Shown: positions 10,866 through 20,152, counted from the first letter of the stretch. The stretch: 64,000 bases of DNA from Crenobacter luteus (GCF_004345725.1 NZ_SLXG01000008.1:54681-118680); one strand, 5' to 3'. The notes: a model not told the origin generated them from the sequence alone. Program-made: numbers and translations.

Positions 10866-11231
10866 TCAGCCGACCAGCCGCTTGACGACGTCGACCAGCT
10901 TTTGCGGGTCGAAGGGCTTGACCAGCCAGCCGGTCGCGCCGGCCGCGCGGCCGAGCGCCTTCATCTCGTCGCTCGACTCAGTGGTCAGCATCAGGATGGG
11001 CGTGGCGCCGTAGGCGGGCAGCCGGCGTAGCGACTTGATCAGCGTCAGTCCGTCCATGCCCGGCATGTTCTGGTCGGTCAGCACCAGGTCGACCGGGCCG
11101 GTCTGCGCACGGGCGAGCCCGGCGTTGCCGTCCGGCGCCTCGATGACTTCGTAACCGGCGCCCTTGAGCGTGAACGACACCATCTGGCGGATCGACGCGG
11201 AATCGTCGACGGTAAGAATCTTCTTGGCCAT
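10866..11231 (-). CDS. cheY: CheY-like single-domain response regulator (first copy)
   Basis: Receiver-only protein of 121 aa with acidic pocket Asp9/Asp10, phosphoacceptor Asp53 (LTDQNMPGMDG), a Thr in MLTTESS and Lys105 in LVKPF. Unlike the second CheY (15839), it has Trp102 where E. coli CheY has Tyr106, in the sequence GWLVKPF. It may therefore act as a phosphate sink or serve a different output. It lies between the mcp-like gene and cheA. Confidence 0.92.
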   Translation of the reverse strand: MAKKILTVDDSASIRQMVSFTLKGAGYEVIEAPDGNAGLARAQTGPVDLVLTDQNMPGMDGLTLIKSLRRLPAYGATPILMLTTESSDEMKALGRAAGATGWLVKPFDPQKLVDVVKRLVG

Positions 11232-11246
11232 TTCCCTGCCCCCTGT

Positions 11247-12353
11247 TCAAAACAGCTCGACGCTGCCGCTGTCCATCGCGTGCTGACGGACCGGATTGTG
11301 TTCCAGTTGCCGGCGGCGCTCGGCCAGGCCGGCCGCGGACGCCCCCTCCTCGCGCATCGCCTGCGCGACGCCGTCGAGCCGCGACGCCACGTGGGCGAGC
11401 GACTGGCTCACCATGTCCTGGAACTGCAGCGCGCGGACCGCGTCGCCGATGTGGTGCGCCAGCTGGCCGACGCCGCCGTGCAAGGTCGACACCGACTCGC
11501 CGATGCGGGCATTCAATTCGACGATATGGCCGGACGTCTCGTCCAGACGGTCGCGCGCCTGACGGGTGAAGATCAGGTCCTGCGAGGCCAACTGGTCCAG
11601 CAGGCCGCCCGCCTCGCCGACCGCGGTCTCGATCGCGCCGACCAGCGAGCGGATCTGCTGGTTGAAGGCGTCGGTGCGCGACGAGAGCTTGCGCACCTCG
11701 TCGGCGACGACGGCGAAGCCGCGGCCGGCCTCGCCGGCGCGCGCCGCCTCGATCGCCGCGTTCAGCGCGAGCATATTGGTTTGCGCGGTGATCGCCTGGA
11801 TGTCGTCGAGCACGCGCATCGCCGACGCGATCGTTTGGCCGACCGTTTCCATGCGCCCGACCAGTTGCGCGGCGAGCTGGCTGTTCTCCTCGGTCCTGGC
11901 GACGAAGCCGCCCAGCGTCTGCTGCACCTCGGCGACGAAGTCCTCGAAGCTCAGGCTACCGGCCGTCTCGCCCTCGCCGCCGTGCGCCAGCGACTCGGCC
12001 AGCTCGAGCTGCCGCAGCGTTTCCTGGTGCAGGCCGTTGAAGCTCGCCAGGAGGCCGCCGATCGCCTCGTCGATCAGCCCCCGGACGCGCTCGACCTCGC
12101 CGTGGGCCAGCGACGCCTGTTCGGCGGCGAAGTCGCGGTACGGCGCCGCCTCGACCGACGCGACCGACGCCGTCGTCGTCGCGCCCTGCTGCGGCGCGTC
12201 GGCGCGGCGCCGGTGCGCGGCGACCAGCAGGGCGGCGGCGCCGGCGGCGCCGACGGCCCAGGCCGGCAGACCGACCCACCCCGCCCCGGCCACCAACGGC
12301 GCCAGCGTCAGGGGAACAAGACGGCAAGACGAGAACCATGCGCGCTTTGTCAT
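11247..12353 (-). CDS. Methyl-accepting chemotaxis-like protein without a periplasmic domain
   Basis: Chemoreceptor-like protein of 368 aa. Two hydrophobic segments lie back to back near the N-terminus (about 10-45) with almost no loop between them, so no periplasmic ligand domain is present. The rest is coiled coil with a short signalling hairpin ([27 protein letters not shown]). It ends in VELF rather than the CheR tether. It is the first gene of the minus-strand che operon. The start at 12353 has AAGG upstream; the frame is open about 21 codons further, into AT-rich non-coding DNA. The sensed signal is unknown and presumably cytosolic or membrane-borne. Confidence 0.88.
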   Translation of the reverse strand: MTKRAWFSSCRLVPLTLAPLVAGAGWVGLPAWAVGAAGAAALLVAAHRRRADAPQQGATTTASVASVEAAPYRDFAAEQASLAHGEVERVRGLIDEAIGGLLASFNGLHQETLRQLELAESLAHGGEGETAGSLSFEDFVAEVQQTLGGFVARTEENSQLAAQLVGRMETVGQTIASAMRVLDDIQAITAQTNMLALNAAIEAARAGEAGRGFAVVADEVRKLSSRTDAFNQQIRSLVGAIETAVGEAGGLLDQLASQDLIFTRQARDRLDETSGHIVELNARIGESVSTLHGGVGQLAHHIGDAVRALQFQDMVSQSLAHVASRLDGVAQAMREEGASAAGLAERRRQLEHNPVRQHAMDSGSVELF

Positions 12354-12402
12354 ATCGTGCCAAGCCTTTTTAATTATTTTGAATTTGATTTTGTATAGGC
12401 GG

Positions 12403-12425
12403 CGGCTTGCCGTCACGGCAAGCCG
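12403..12425. other. Perfect 10-bp hairpin upstream of the che operon
   Basis: CGGCTTGCCG and CGGCAAGCCG flank the trinucleotide TCA. The hairpin lies between the sensor kinase stop and the first che gene, next to an AT-rich stretch (12367-12397) that probably holds the operon promoter. No T-run follows on either strand, so an operator or mRNA leader structure is as likely as a terminator. Confidence 0.45.
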
Positions 12426-12524
12426 TTTGCGGCGCCGTCACGCCATATTAATCGAAATGACATAACACCGGTCGCAAGCCGCGAAGATAAAACGCGCAAC
12501 CGTCGGGCGGCGTCGCGACGACGC

Positions 12525-12549
12525 AAACCGCCCGGCTCAGTCCGGGCGG
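12525..12549 (-). terminator. Hairpin overlapping the sensor kinase stop codon
   Basis: CCGCCCGG and CCGGGCGG pair around a six-base loop that contains the kinase TGA stop. On the minus strand it is followed by only three Ts, so it is a weak intrinsic terminator at best. Confidence 0.4.
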
Positions 12550-13706
12550 CAGGCCGGCAGGCAAAGCGCGAAGCGGGCACCGCCCTCGTCCCGGTTCGCG
12601 CAGCTCACCCGGCCGCCCAGCTCCTCGGCCAACCTTTTGACGATGGCGAGCCCCAGGCCGGTGCCGCCCGAGCGGGTGGTGAAGAAGGGTTCGAAGATAT
12701 GCTCGATCGCGTCCGCCGCGATGCCCGGGCCGTCGTCCTCGATCGTGCAGCACAGCGCGTCGCCGTCGCGTTCGAGCACGAAGCGCACCCGGCCGCCCGG
12801 CGGGCAGAAATACAGCGCGTTCTCGAGCAGGTTGAGCAGGCCGCTCGCGAGCGCCTTGCGGTCGCCGAGCACCGCGTCGCCGGGCGCCGCCGCACAACGC
12901 GTCTCGAGCGCCACCCCCTTGCCGCGGCATTGCGGCTCGATCACCTGCACGACCTCGTCGAACAGCGCCGCCACCGGCAGCCGCTCGCGCTCGACGGCGT
13001 GACCGCGCACGAAGCCGAGCATGTTCTGGATCAAACCCTCGAGCGCCCGCATCCGCGACAATGACTTGTCGACGAAACGCTCGCGCTCCTCGTGCGTCAG
13101 CCCGTCGCGCTTGAGGTTGGCGGTGTAGAGCATCGCGGTCGCCAGCGGCGTGCGCAGCTGGTGGGCGAGGCTGGCGGCCATGCCGCCCATCGCGGCGAGC
13201 TTCTGCTGCCGCCCCAGCTCGGTCGTCAGTTCGTACTGGCGCGTCATGTCGTGGATCAGCACGATCGAGCCGCCCTGCGCCGGCAATTCCTGCGTCTGCA
13301 GCGTCAGCCGGCACGGGCGCGCCAGCGTGTCGCAGGTGTAGATTTCGTCGACGTCGGTCGGCCGGAAGTGCGCGGCGACCTCGCGCCAGGGTTGGCCGAG
13401 CACCGCGGAGCCGAGCCAGACTTCCGCCGCCGGGTTCAGATGGGTAATCTCTCCCTCCGGCGACACCTCGACCACGCCGGCCGGCAGCGCGGCGAGCAGC
13501 AGACCGAGCCGCTCGGCCAGCGCGGCGTTGCGTTCTAGCTGCAGTCGCAACTGGCGGTTGCTTTCCTCGAGCTGGGCGTTGAGCTGCACGACCTGCACCT
13601 CGAGCTGCCGGTAGGCCGTGATCAATTCGCCGGAAATCGCGTTGAACTGCTCGAAGGCCGCCTCGAGTCGGGAGCGGTCGTCGGCGTCGTCGGGTTGTGT
13701 GCTCAT
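12537..13706 (-). CDS. FleS/FlrB-like PAS sensor histidine kinase
   Basis: Soluble two-component kinase of 389 aa. An N-terminal coiled coil (about 10-70) precedes a PAS domain (about 75-165). The HisKA motif is SLAHQLRTPLATAMLY with the phosphorylatable His, and the ATPase domain has NLLENAL, DDGPGIA and GTGLGLAIVK. The HQLRTPL box and absence of membrane segments resemble FleS/FlrB, the flagellar class III kinases. No FleR/FlrC-type regulator is adjacent. It stands between two chemotaxis blocks and is divergent from cheV. Repeat copies at 12624 and 13391. Confidence 0.85.
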   Translation of the reverse strand: MSTQPDDADDRSRLEAAFEQFNAISGELITAYRQLEVQVVQLNAQLEESNRQLRLQLERNAALAERLGLLLAALPAGVVEVSPEGEITHLNPAAEVWLGSAVLGQPWREVAAHFRPTDVDEIYTCDTLARPCRLTLQTQELPAQGGSIVLIHDMTRQYELTTELGRQQKLAAMGGMAASLAHQLRTPLATAMLYTANLKRDGLTHEERERFVDKSLSRMRALEGLIQNMLGFVRGHAVERERLPVAALFDEVVQVIEPQCRGKGVALETRCAAAPGDAVLGDRKALASGLLNLLENALYFCPPGGRVRFVLERDGDALCCTIEDDGPGIAADAIEHIFEPFFTTRSGGTGLGLAIVKRLAEELGGRVSCANRDEGGARFALCLPACRPD

Positions 13707-13717
13707 TGCGTTGTAAT

Positions 13718-13747
13718 TTGTAAAAAATTATTAATCGGTATGATAAT
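13718..13747 (+). promoter_or_regulatory. Putative promoter of the cheV-cheV-cheYZA block
   Basis: TTGTAA (13718) and GATAAT (13742) are separated by 18 bp in a strongly AT-rich stretch between the divergent kinase and cheV genes. This would leave an untranslated leader of about 115 bases before cheV. Flagellar sigma-28 control would also be plausible, but I see no clear box. Confidence 0.35.
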
Positions 13748-13868
13748 TACAAACCGGACCGAAGGAAGTCCTTCCTTGGCGTGGAATCCGTACAATTGGG
13801 GCACGCCGGGCAGACCGGTTTGAGGCGTATTGCATAGCAGTGCGTCGCGTTCAACAGCGGAGGCTTCA

Positions 13869-14810
13869 GTGTCAGAGCTACTCAAGAAAATCGACGCCCG
13901 CACCAAACTGGCTGGCACGAACAAGTTGGAGATCCTGCTTTTCTCCCTCGGCATGGATCACCGCACCGGGCGCAAGGAAACCTTCGGCATCAACGTCTTC
14001 AAGGTGCGCGAGGTGATGCGCACGCCGGAAATCACCTCGGCGCCGGAAATGCCGTCGTCGGTCGAGGGCATGGTCAGCCTGCGCGGCTCGCTGGTACCGG
14101 TGATCGACCTGGCCAAGTACACCGGCCTCGTCACCGAGAACAAGCCGGAAATCATGATCGTGACCGAGTACAACGGCCACACCCAGGGCTTTCTGGTCGA
14201 GGCGGTCGACACCATCCTGCGGCTGGACTGGTCGGCGATGCGCGTGCCGCCGGAAATGATCACCAGCCGTATGGGCGGCCTGGTGACCGCGGTCACCGAG
14301 CTCGACAAGGGCACGCTGGTGATGATGATGGACGTCGAGAAGGTGCTGGCCGAGACCACGCTGATCGACGACGAGCATATCTTCATGAGCATCGAGCCGG
14401 TCAAGGAAGAGCGCATGGTGTTCTACGCCGACGACTCGGTGGTCGCGCGCAAGCAGATCGAGCGCACCCTCAGCGCGATGGGCGTCCGTTCCGCGGCGGC
14501 GATCAACGGCAACCGCGCCTGGGAAGAGCTGCAAAGACTCGCGACGCAGGCCGAGATGAGCGGCCGCAAGCTGAGCGACATGCTGCACCTGGTGCTGACC
14601 GACGTCGAGATGCCCGAGATGGACGGCTACATGCTGACCAAGATGATCAAGTCCGACCCGCGCTTTGCCGGCATCCCGGTGCTGATGCATTCGTCGCTGT
14701 CGGGCCAGTCGAACCAGAAGCTGGGCGAGTCGGTCGGGGTGGACGCCTACGTGTCCAAGTTCGAACCGCACAAGCTGTCGATGAAAATCCGCGAAATGCT
14801 CTCGATCTGA
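13869..14810 (+). CDS. cheV: Chemotaxis protein CheV (first of a tandem pair)
   Basis: CheW-like adaptor fused to a receiver domain, 313 aa. The CheW domain spans about 20-165 (ETFGINVFKVREVM, GMVSLRGSLVPVIDL). The receiver spans about 180-310, with LTDVEMPEMDGY carrying the phosphoacceptor Asp. I start at the GTG at 13869, which has GGAGG five bases upstream; an upstream TTG in frame lacks such a site. The next gene is a close paralogue, so this is a local duplication. No exact repeat copy occurs from here to 20339. Confidence 0.94.
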   Translation: MSELLKKIDARTKLAGTNKLEILLFSLGMDHRTGRKETFGINVFKVREVMRTPEITSAPEMPSSVEGMVSLRGSLVPVIDLAKYTGLVTENKPEIMIVTEYNGHTQGFLVEAVDTILRLDWSAMRVPPEMITSRMGGLVTAVTELDKGTLVMMMDVEKVLAETTLIDDEHIFMSIEPVKEERMVFYADDSVVARKQIERTLSAMGVRSAAAINGNRAWEELQRLATQAEMSGRKLSDMLHLVLTDVEMPEMDGYMLTKMIKSDPRFAGIPVLMHSSLSGQSNQKLGESVGVDAYVSKFEPHKLSMKIREMLSI

Positions 14811-14842
14811 GCGCACCGACCCAACGCCTGAGGACCCGCACC

Positions 14843-15784
14843 ATGGCCGTCACCGACGCCTCCCTGCTCGCCAGCGTGGACGCCCGCACCAAGCTGGCCG
14901 GCTCCAACAAGATGGAAATCCTGCTGTTCTCGCTCGGCACGCGCGAGACCTTCGGCATCAACGTGTTCAAGGTGCGCGAGGTGTCGCAGACGCCCAAGGT
15001 CACCAAGACGCCGAACATGCCGTTCGGCGTCGAGGGCGTGCTGTCGCTGCGCGGCAACATCATCCCGGTCATCTCGCTGGCGCGCTTCGTCGGCGCCGAC
15101 GCGCCGGGCAAGACCTTCGAAACGATGATCGTCACCGAGTTCAACCGCAGCACGCAGGCCTTCCTCGTCGATTCGGTCGACCGCATCATCCGCGTCGACT
15201 GGGACAAGGTGCGCGCGCCGGAAAACATGATGAGCAGCAGCGGCACCGCTCAGAACCTGATCACCGCGATCACCGAGCTCGAAGACGGCAAGCTGGTTTC
15301 CATCCTCGACGTCGAGCAGATCCTCGCCACCGTGGTCGGCGAGACGCGCGTGCCCGACCTGCCGAGCGTCCAGGTCGACCCTGACCACTACGCCTTCTTC
15401 GTCGACGATTCGGTCGTCGCGCGCAAGGAAATCACCAACGTCCTCGAGAAGATCGGCATCAAGTTCCATCAGGCCACCAACGGCCGCGAAGCCTGGGAGC
15501 GGCTGCAGACCCTGGCCAGCCGCAACTGGCCCGAGGGCGAAAGCCTGCACGACAACCTGAAGCTGATCCTGGTCGACGCCGAGATGCCCGAGATGGACGG
15601 CTACGTGCTGACGCGGCTGATCAAGTCCGACCCGCGCTTTGCCGGCATCCCGGTCCTGATGCATTCGTCGCTGTCGTCCAACGCCAACCGCGCGATGGGT
15701 TCCAGCGTCGGCGTCGACGCCTACGTGGCCAAGTTCGACCCGGTCGTGCTGGCGGAAAGCCTGATTCCTTTCCTGCAGCGCTAA
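14843..15784 (+). CDS. cheV: Chemotaxis protein CheV (second of a tandem pair)
   Basis: CheW-receiver fusion of 313 aa, the same length as its upstream neighbour and strongly similar along its whole length. Shared blocks include DARTKLAGSNKMEILLFSLG, ETFGINVFKVREV and the C-terminal GIPVLMHSSLS. The receiver has LVDAEMPEMDGY. CheV is thought to couple particular receptors to CheA and to add a phosphorylation-dependent adaptation step. Two adjacent copies suggest different receptor preferences. Confidence 0.95.
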   Translation: MAVTDASLLASVDARTKLAGSNKMEILLFSLGTRETFGINVFKVREVSQTPKVTKTPNMPFGVEGVLSLRGNIIPVISLARFVGADAPGKTFETMIVTEFNRSTQAFLVDSVDRIIRVDWDKVRAPENMMSSSGTAQNLITAITELEDGKLVSILDVEQILATVVGETRVPDLPSVQVDPDHYAFFVDDSVVARKEITNVLEKIGIKFHQATNGREAWERLQTLASRNWPEGESLHDNLKLILVDAEMPEMDGYVLTRLIKSDPRFAGIPVLMHSSLSSNANRAMGSSVGVDAYVAKFDPVVLAESLIPFLQR

Positions 15785-15838
15785 TCGCTACAATGGGCGC
15801 CTCTCGCAGCATTAGATAAAGACAGGAACCACCCCGCA

Positions 15839-16228
15839 ATGGCAGACAAGAATCTTCGCTTCCTGGTCGTCGACGACTTCTCCACGATGCGCCGCATCGT
15901 GCGGAACCTGCTCAAGGAGCTCGGCTTCACCAACGTCGACGAGGCCGAGGACGGCCAGGTCGCCCTGCACAAGCTCAAGACCCAGCACTTCGACTTCATC
16001 GTCTCCGACTGGAACATGCCCAACATGACCGGGATCGAGCTGTTGCGCGCGGTGCGCGCCGACGCGCAGATCAAGCACCTGCCCTTCCTGATGATCACCG
16101 CCGAGGCCAAGCGCGAGAACATCATCGAGGCGGCGACCGCCGGCGCCAGCGGCTACATCGTCAAGCCGTTCACCGCCGCGACCCTGGAGCAGAAGCTCGC
16201 CAAGATCTTCCAGACCATGGCCAAGTAA
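15839..16228 (+). CDS. cheY: Chemotaxis response regulator CheY (motor-binding type)
   Basis: 129-aa receiver protein whose key residues fall at the E. coli numbers: Asp12, Asp13, Asp57, Thr87, Tyr106 and Lys109. This makes it the best candidate for the regulator that binds the flagellar switch protein FliM. It is followed by its phosphatase gene cheZ and a cheA. The other CheY in the window (10866) lacks the Tyr106 equivalent. Confidence 0.97.
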   Translation: MADKNLRFLVVDDFSTMRRIVRNLLKELGFTNVDEAEDGQVALHKLKTQHFDFIVSDWNMPNMTGIELLRAVRADAQIKHLPFLMITAEAKRENIIEAATAGASGYIVKPFTAATLEQKLAKIFQTMAK

Positions 16229-16269
16229 GACAGACCAACAGACAGACAAAGTACCGAGGAGAAGCGATC

Positions 16270-17019
16270 GTGCCGGACCACGTACTGGATAGCGGAGATT
16301 CGCCCGAGCTCGAGGCGCTGTTCGACAGCATCGCCCTGCAGGCGGACACCACGGCGGCGGACGCCGCCCCCGGCCTGGCGCACGACGCCGCGCAGCCGGA
16401 CGCAGAAGACCTGCAGAGCTCGATGTACTCGCAGATCGGCCACCTGGCGCGCAAGCTGCACGACGCGCTGCGCGAGCTGGGCTACGACAAGTCGCTCGAA
16501 CGCGTCGCCGAGGCAATCCCCGACGCGCGCGACCGCCTCGCCTACATCGCGACGCTGACCGAGAACGCCGCCGAGCGCGTGCTGAACGCGACCGATATCG
16601 CCAAACCGCTGCAGGACGAGCTCGAAACCCGCACCAAGACCTTGGCCGAGCGCTGGGACCGGCTGCACGCCGGCGAGCTCTCGGTCGACGAGTTCAAGGC
16701 GCTGGCCGAGGACACCCGCGCCTATCTGCGCTACGTGCCGCAGCAGACGCAGGCCACCAGCGCGCAACTGCTCGACATCGTGATGGCGCAGGACTTCCAG
16801 GACCTGACCGGCCAGGTCATCAAGAAGGTCACCGCGATGATCAAGACGCTGGAAGGCGAACTGCTGACCTTCCTGATCGAATACTCGCCGTCCGACAAGC
16901 GGGCGGAACTGGGCGGCAACAACCTGCTCAACGGCCCGGTGGTCAACCCCGACGGCCGGACCGACGTGGTCACCGACCAGCAGCAGGTCGACGAACTGCT
17001 GGAAAGCCTGGGCTTCTGA
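16270..17019 (+). CDS. cheZ: CheY-P phosphatase CheZ
   Basis: Long four-helix-bundle phosphatase of 249 aa, starting at a GTG at 16270. The catalytic segment AQDFQDLTGQVIKK contains Asp178 and Gln182, matching E. coli Asp143 and Gln147. The extreme C-terminus (VDELLESLGF) is the CheY-binding peptide. Its position directly after cheY is classic. A one-mismatch copy of the repeat (CTTGGCCGAG) lies at 16641. Confidence 0.96.
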   Translation: MPDHVLDSGDSPELEALFDSIALQADTTAADAAPGLAHDAAQPDAEDLQSSMYSQIGHLARKLHDALRELGYDKSLERVAEAIPDARDRLAYIATLTENAAERVLNATDIAKPLQDELETRTKTLAERWDRLHAGELSVDEFKALAEDTRAYLRYVPQQTQATSAQLLDIVMAQDFQDLTGQVIKKVTAMIKTLEGELLTFLIEYSPSDKRAELGGNNLLNGPVVNPDGRTDVVTDQQQVDELLESLGF

Positions 17020-17065
17020 GCACGACCCTCACGACACAACCAGTCCTGCGTTCAAAGGAACGGAT

Positions 17066-18916
17066 ATGAGCGAATTCGGCGGCATGGACGAGCTGTTGCA
17101 AGACTTCCTGATGGAGTCGAGCGAACTGTTGTCCGACGTGGACAACAAACTGATGGAACTGGAAAAGCGCCCGGACGATCTCGCGCTGCTGAACGACATT
17201 TTCCGGGGCTTTCACACCATCAAGGGCGGCGCGGGCTTCCTGAACGTCAACGCGATGGTCAACCTGTGCCACCGCACCGAGAACCTGTTCGACAAGCTGC
17301 GCAACGGCGAGCTGCAGATCAGCGCCGGCCTGATGGACGTGATCCTCGACGCGACCGGCAGCGTGCGCGAGATGTTCGGCGCGCTCTCGCAGGGCCGCCA
17401 GCCGACCGACGCCGACCCGGCGCTGATCGCCGCGCTCGACGCCGCGCTCGCCGGTCAGGCCATCGCGCCGGCGGCAGCCTCTGCTCCAGCCGCCCCCGCT
17501 CCGGGCACCGGACCGGACTGGAACGCGCTCTATCAGGCCGTCACCCCGCAGGCCCCCGCTCCGGCCCAGCCCGCGGCGATCGCCCCCGCGACGAGCGCAC
17601 CGGCGCTCGCCGCACCGGTCGCACCGGCCGCCGCGGCGCCCGTCGCCGAGCCCCCCAAGACGGCCAAGCCGGTCGCCAAGAGCGGCGGTGGCGGCTCGTC
17701 GGGCCAGCAGGAGAACACCATCCGCATCGACACGGTGCGCCTCGACATGGTGCTCAACCTGTCCGGCGAGATCGGTCTGACCAAGAACCGCCTGACCACG
17801 CTGCGCACCGAGATCCTGCAGGGCAATACCGACCAGAACACGCTGCGCTCGCTCGACGAGGCGATCGGCCAGCTCGACCTCTTGGTCGGCGACCTGCAGA
17901 ACGCGGTGATGAAGACCCGCATGCAGCCGGTCGGCCGCCTGTTCCAGAAATACCCGCGGCTGGCGCGCGACCTGGCGCGCCAGCTCGGCAAGGAAGTCGA
18001 GCTGGTGATTTCCGGCGAGGAGACCGAGCTCGACAAGACGATGATCGAGGACCTGAACGACCCGCTGGTCCACCTGGTGCGCAACGCGGTCGACCACGGC
18101 ATCGAACTGCCCGCCGACCGCGTCGCCGCCGGCAAAAAGCCGCAGGCGCTGGTGCAGTTGACCGCCGAGCAGGTCGGCGACCACATCCTGATCGAGATCA
18201 CCGACGACGGCCGCGGCATGAACGCCGACGCGCTGCGCCGCAAGGCGATCGAAAAAGGCCTGATCGACGCCGAAACCGCGAACTCGCTCGACGAGAAGCA
18301 GTGCCTGCAACTGATCTTCCTGCCCGGCTTCTCGACCAAGGACCAGATTTCCAGCGTGTCGGGGCGCGGCGTCGGCATGGACGTGGTGCGAACCAACATC
18401 CAGAAGCTCAACGGCCGCATCGACATCAACTCGATCCCCGGCGAGGGCACCCGCATCAGCATCTCGCTGCCGCTGACGCTGGCGATCCTGCCGGTATTGG
18501 TGGTGCGTGCGTGCAACCAGCCGTTCGCCGTGCCGCTGGCGATGGTGCGCGAGATCATCCCGATCGAATCCGGCGCCATCCAGGAAGTGTCGGGCCGACC
18601 GACCATCGTCGTGCGCGACGAGATCCTGCCGGTGCGCATGCTCGCCGGCCTGCTCGGCTGGGAGCCGACGCAGAAGCCGGCCTTCGGCGTGCTGATGCAG
18701 TCGGCCGAGCGCTCCTTCATCCTCGCGATCGACTCCTTCGTCGGGCGCGACGACGTGGTGATCAAGCCGCTGCAGAACATCCGCCCGAAGGGCGTGGCCG
18801 GCGCGACGCTGTCCGGCGACGGCTCGGTGGTACTGGTGCTCGACATGGAAGACCTGCTGAGCGCCGAAGGCGCATCGCCGGTCGGCAACCGCCTCAGCGA
18901 ACTGATCGCCCTCTGA
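17066..18916 (+). CDS. cheA: Chemotaxis histidine kinase CheA (second copy)
   Basis: 616-aa kinase with an HPt domain (His50 in GFHTIKGGAGFLNV) and a long Ala/Pro-rich linker (about 130-205) with no obvious P2 domain. Dimerisation (LSGEIGLTKNRL), ATPase (LVRNAVDHGIE, GRGVGMD) and CheW-like domains follow. The missing P2 and different architecture separate it from the CheA at 8672. It is downstream of cheVV-cheYZ and 17 bp upstream of the EAL-HDOD gene. With no CheW in this block, it probably relies on the CheV proteins or the distant cheW. Confidence 0.95.
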   Translation: MSEFGGMDELLQDFLMESSELLSDVDNKLMELEKRPDDLALLNDIFRGFHTIKGGAGFLNVNAMVNLCHRTENLFDKLRNGELQISAGLMDVILDATGSVREMFGALSQGRQPTDADPALIAALDAALAGQAIAPAAASAPAAPAPGTGPDWNALYQAVTPQAPAPAQPAAIAPATSAPALAAPVAPAAAAPVAEPPKTAKPVAKSGGGGSSGQQENTIRIDTVRLDMVLNLSGEIGLTKNRLTTLRTEILQGNTDQNTLRSLDEAIGQLDLLVGDLQNAVMKTRMQPVGRLFQKYPRLARDLARQLGKEVELVISGEETELDKTMIEDLNDPLVHLVRNAVDHGIELPADRVAAGKKPQALVQLTAEQVGDHILIEITDDGRGMNADALRRKAIEKGLIDAETANSLDEKQCLQLIFLPGFSTKDQISSVSGRGVGMDVVRTNIQKLNGRIDINSIPGEGTRISISLPLTLAILPVLVVRACNQPFAVPLAMVREIIPIESGAIQEVSGRPTIVVRDEILPVRMLAGLLGWEPTQKPAFGVLMQSAERSFILAIDSFVGRDDVVIKPLQNIRPKGVAGATLSGDGSVVLVLDMEDLLSAEGASPVGNRLSELIAL

Positions 18917-18933
18917 CCGGCAAGATACGCAGC

Positions 18934-20151
18934 ATGATCCAGACCCGCGCCTTCATCGGCCGCCAGCCCATCCTCGACCGCAACCAGCAGCTGATCGGTT
19001 ACGAACTGCTGTTCAGGGCCAGCGGCGAGGCGCTGGAAATGGGCCGGCACGCCGAGCTCGAGGCCGACACCCAGGTATTGTTGAACACGCTCAACAATAT
19101 GGGCACCCAGTGGCTGGTCGGCAACAAGCTCGCCTTCATCAACGTCGGCGAGCACATGCTGATGAGCGAGTTCGTCGAACTGCTGCCGGCCAGACGCGTA
19201 GTGCTCGAACTGTCGGCGCGCGCCGAGCCCAGCAGCGAGTTGATCTCGCGCCTGCGTTACCTGCGCGCGCTGGGCTTTTCGCTGTCGCTGGACGACTTCC
19301 ACTTCGACGGTCCGCAGCAGGGCTTCATCGAGCACGCCAGCTACGTAAAGCTCGACGCCCAGCAGGACGCGACCGCCTTCCAGCGCGACGCCGGCCGCCT
19401 GAAGAGCTACCCGGTGACCCGTATCGCCGAGCGGGTCGAAACCCACGCCCAGTTCCACGTCGCCCACGACATCGGCTTCGACGCCTTCCAGGGCTTCTAC
19501 TTCGCCCGCCCGGAGACGCTGTCGGCCAAGGTCATCCACCCGACCATCGCCAACATCCTCGAACTGCTGAACCTGATCCGGCAGAACGAGCCGGTCGGCC
19601 GGCTCGAGGCGGTGCTCAAGCGCGACATCGCGCTGTCGTACAAGCTGCTGCGCTACGTGAACTCGGCGGCCGCCGGCCTCAACACCCCGATCAGTTCGTT
19701 CTCGCACGCGGTGACGGTGCTCGGCTACCAGAAGCTCTACCGCTGGCTGACGCTGCTGCTCGTCACCTCGGGCAGCGAGAACACGCCGGCGGCGGCGCAG
19801 AAGACCGCCGTCACGCGCGGCCGCTTCATGGAGCTGATGGGCCGGGCCTCCGGCCAGCCGCAGGACACCTGCGACCACCTGTTCGTCGTCGGACTGTTCT
19901 CGCTGCTGGACGCGCTGTTCTCGATGCCGATGCGCGACGTGCTGATCCACCTGCACATCTCCGACCCGATCCGCGCCGCGCTCGAACACCGCCAGGGCCT
20001 GTTCGGCGCCTACCTCGAACTGGCCATCTGCTGCGAACGCCAGGGGCTGCCCAACGTCGAACGCCTCAGCCAGCTGCTCAAGCTGAGCGCCGACGACGTC
20101 AACGCCGCCCACGTTGCCGCCCTCGCCTGGGTCGAAGAACTCGGCCTATAA
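18934..20151 (+). CDS. EAL-HDOD domain protein (YuxH/CdgJ type)
   Basis: 405-aa protein combining an EAL fold (about 1-200) and an HDOD domain (about 205-400). EAL-type residues still visible are the Glu of YELLFR, the Asn of FINVGE, the Glu of LELSAR, DD in SLDDF, Lys in VKLD, Glu in AERVE and Gln in FQGFY. The EAL tripeptide itself reads ELL. Members of this class often do not cleave c-di-GMP and act in motility control. It closes the cheV-cheY-cheZ-cheA block, which suggests a link between c-di-GMP and motility. The ATG at 18934 follows the cheA stop closely. Confidence 0.88.
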   Translation: MIQTRAFIGRQPILDRNQQLIGYELLFRASGEALEMGRHAELEADTQVLLNTLNNMGTQWLVGNKLAFINVGEHMLMSEFVELLPARRVVLELSARAEPSSELISRLRYLRALGFSLSLDDFHFDGPQQGFIEHASYVKLDAQQDATAFQRDAGRLKSYPVTRIAERVETHAQFHVAHDIGFDAFQGFYFARPETLSAKVIHPTIANILELLNLIRQNEPVGRLEAVLKRDIALSYKLLRYVNSAAAGLNTPISSFSHAVTVLGYQKLYRWLTLLLVTSGSENTPAAAQKTAVTRGRFMELMGRASGQPQDTCDHLFVVGLFSLLDALFSMPMRDVLIHLHISDPIRAALEHRQGLFGAYLELAICCERQGLPNVERLSQLLKLSADDVNAAHVAALAWVEELGL

Positions 20152-20152
20152 T

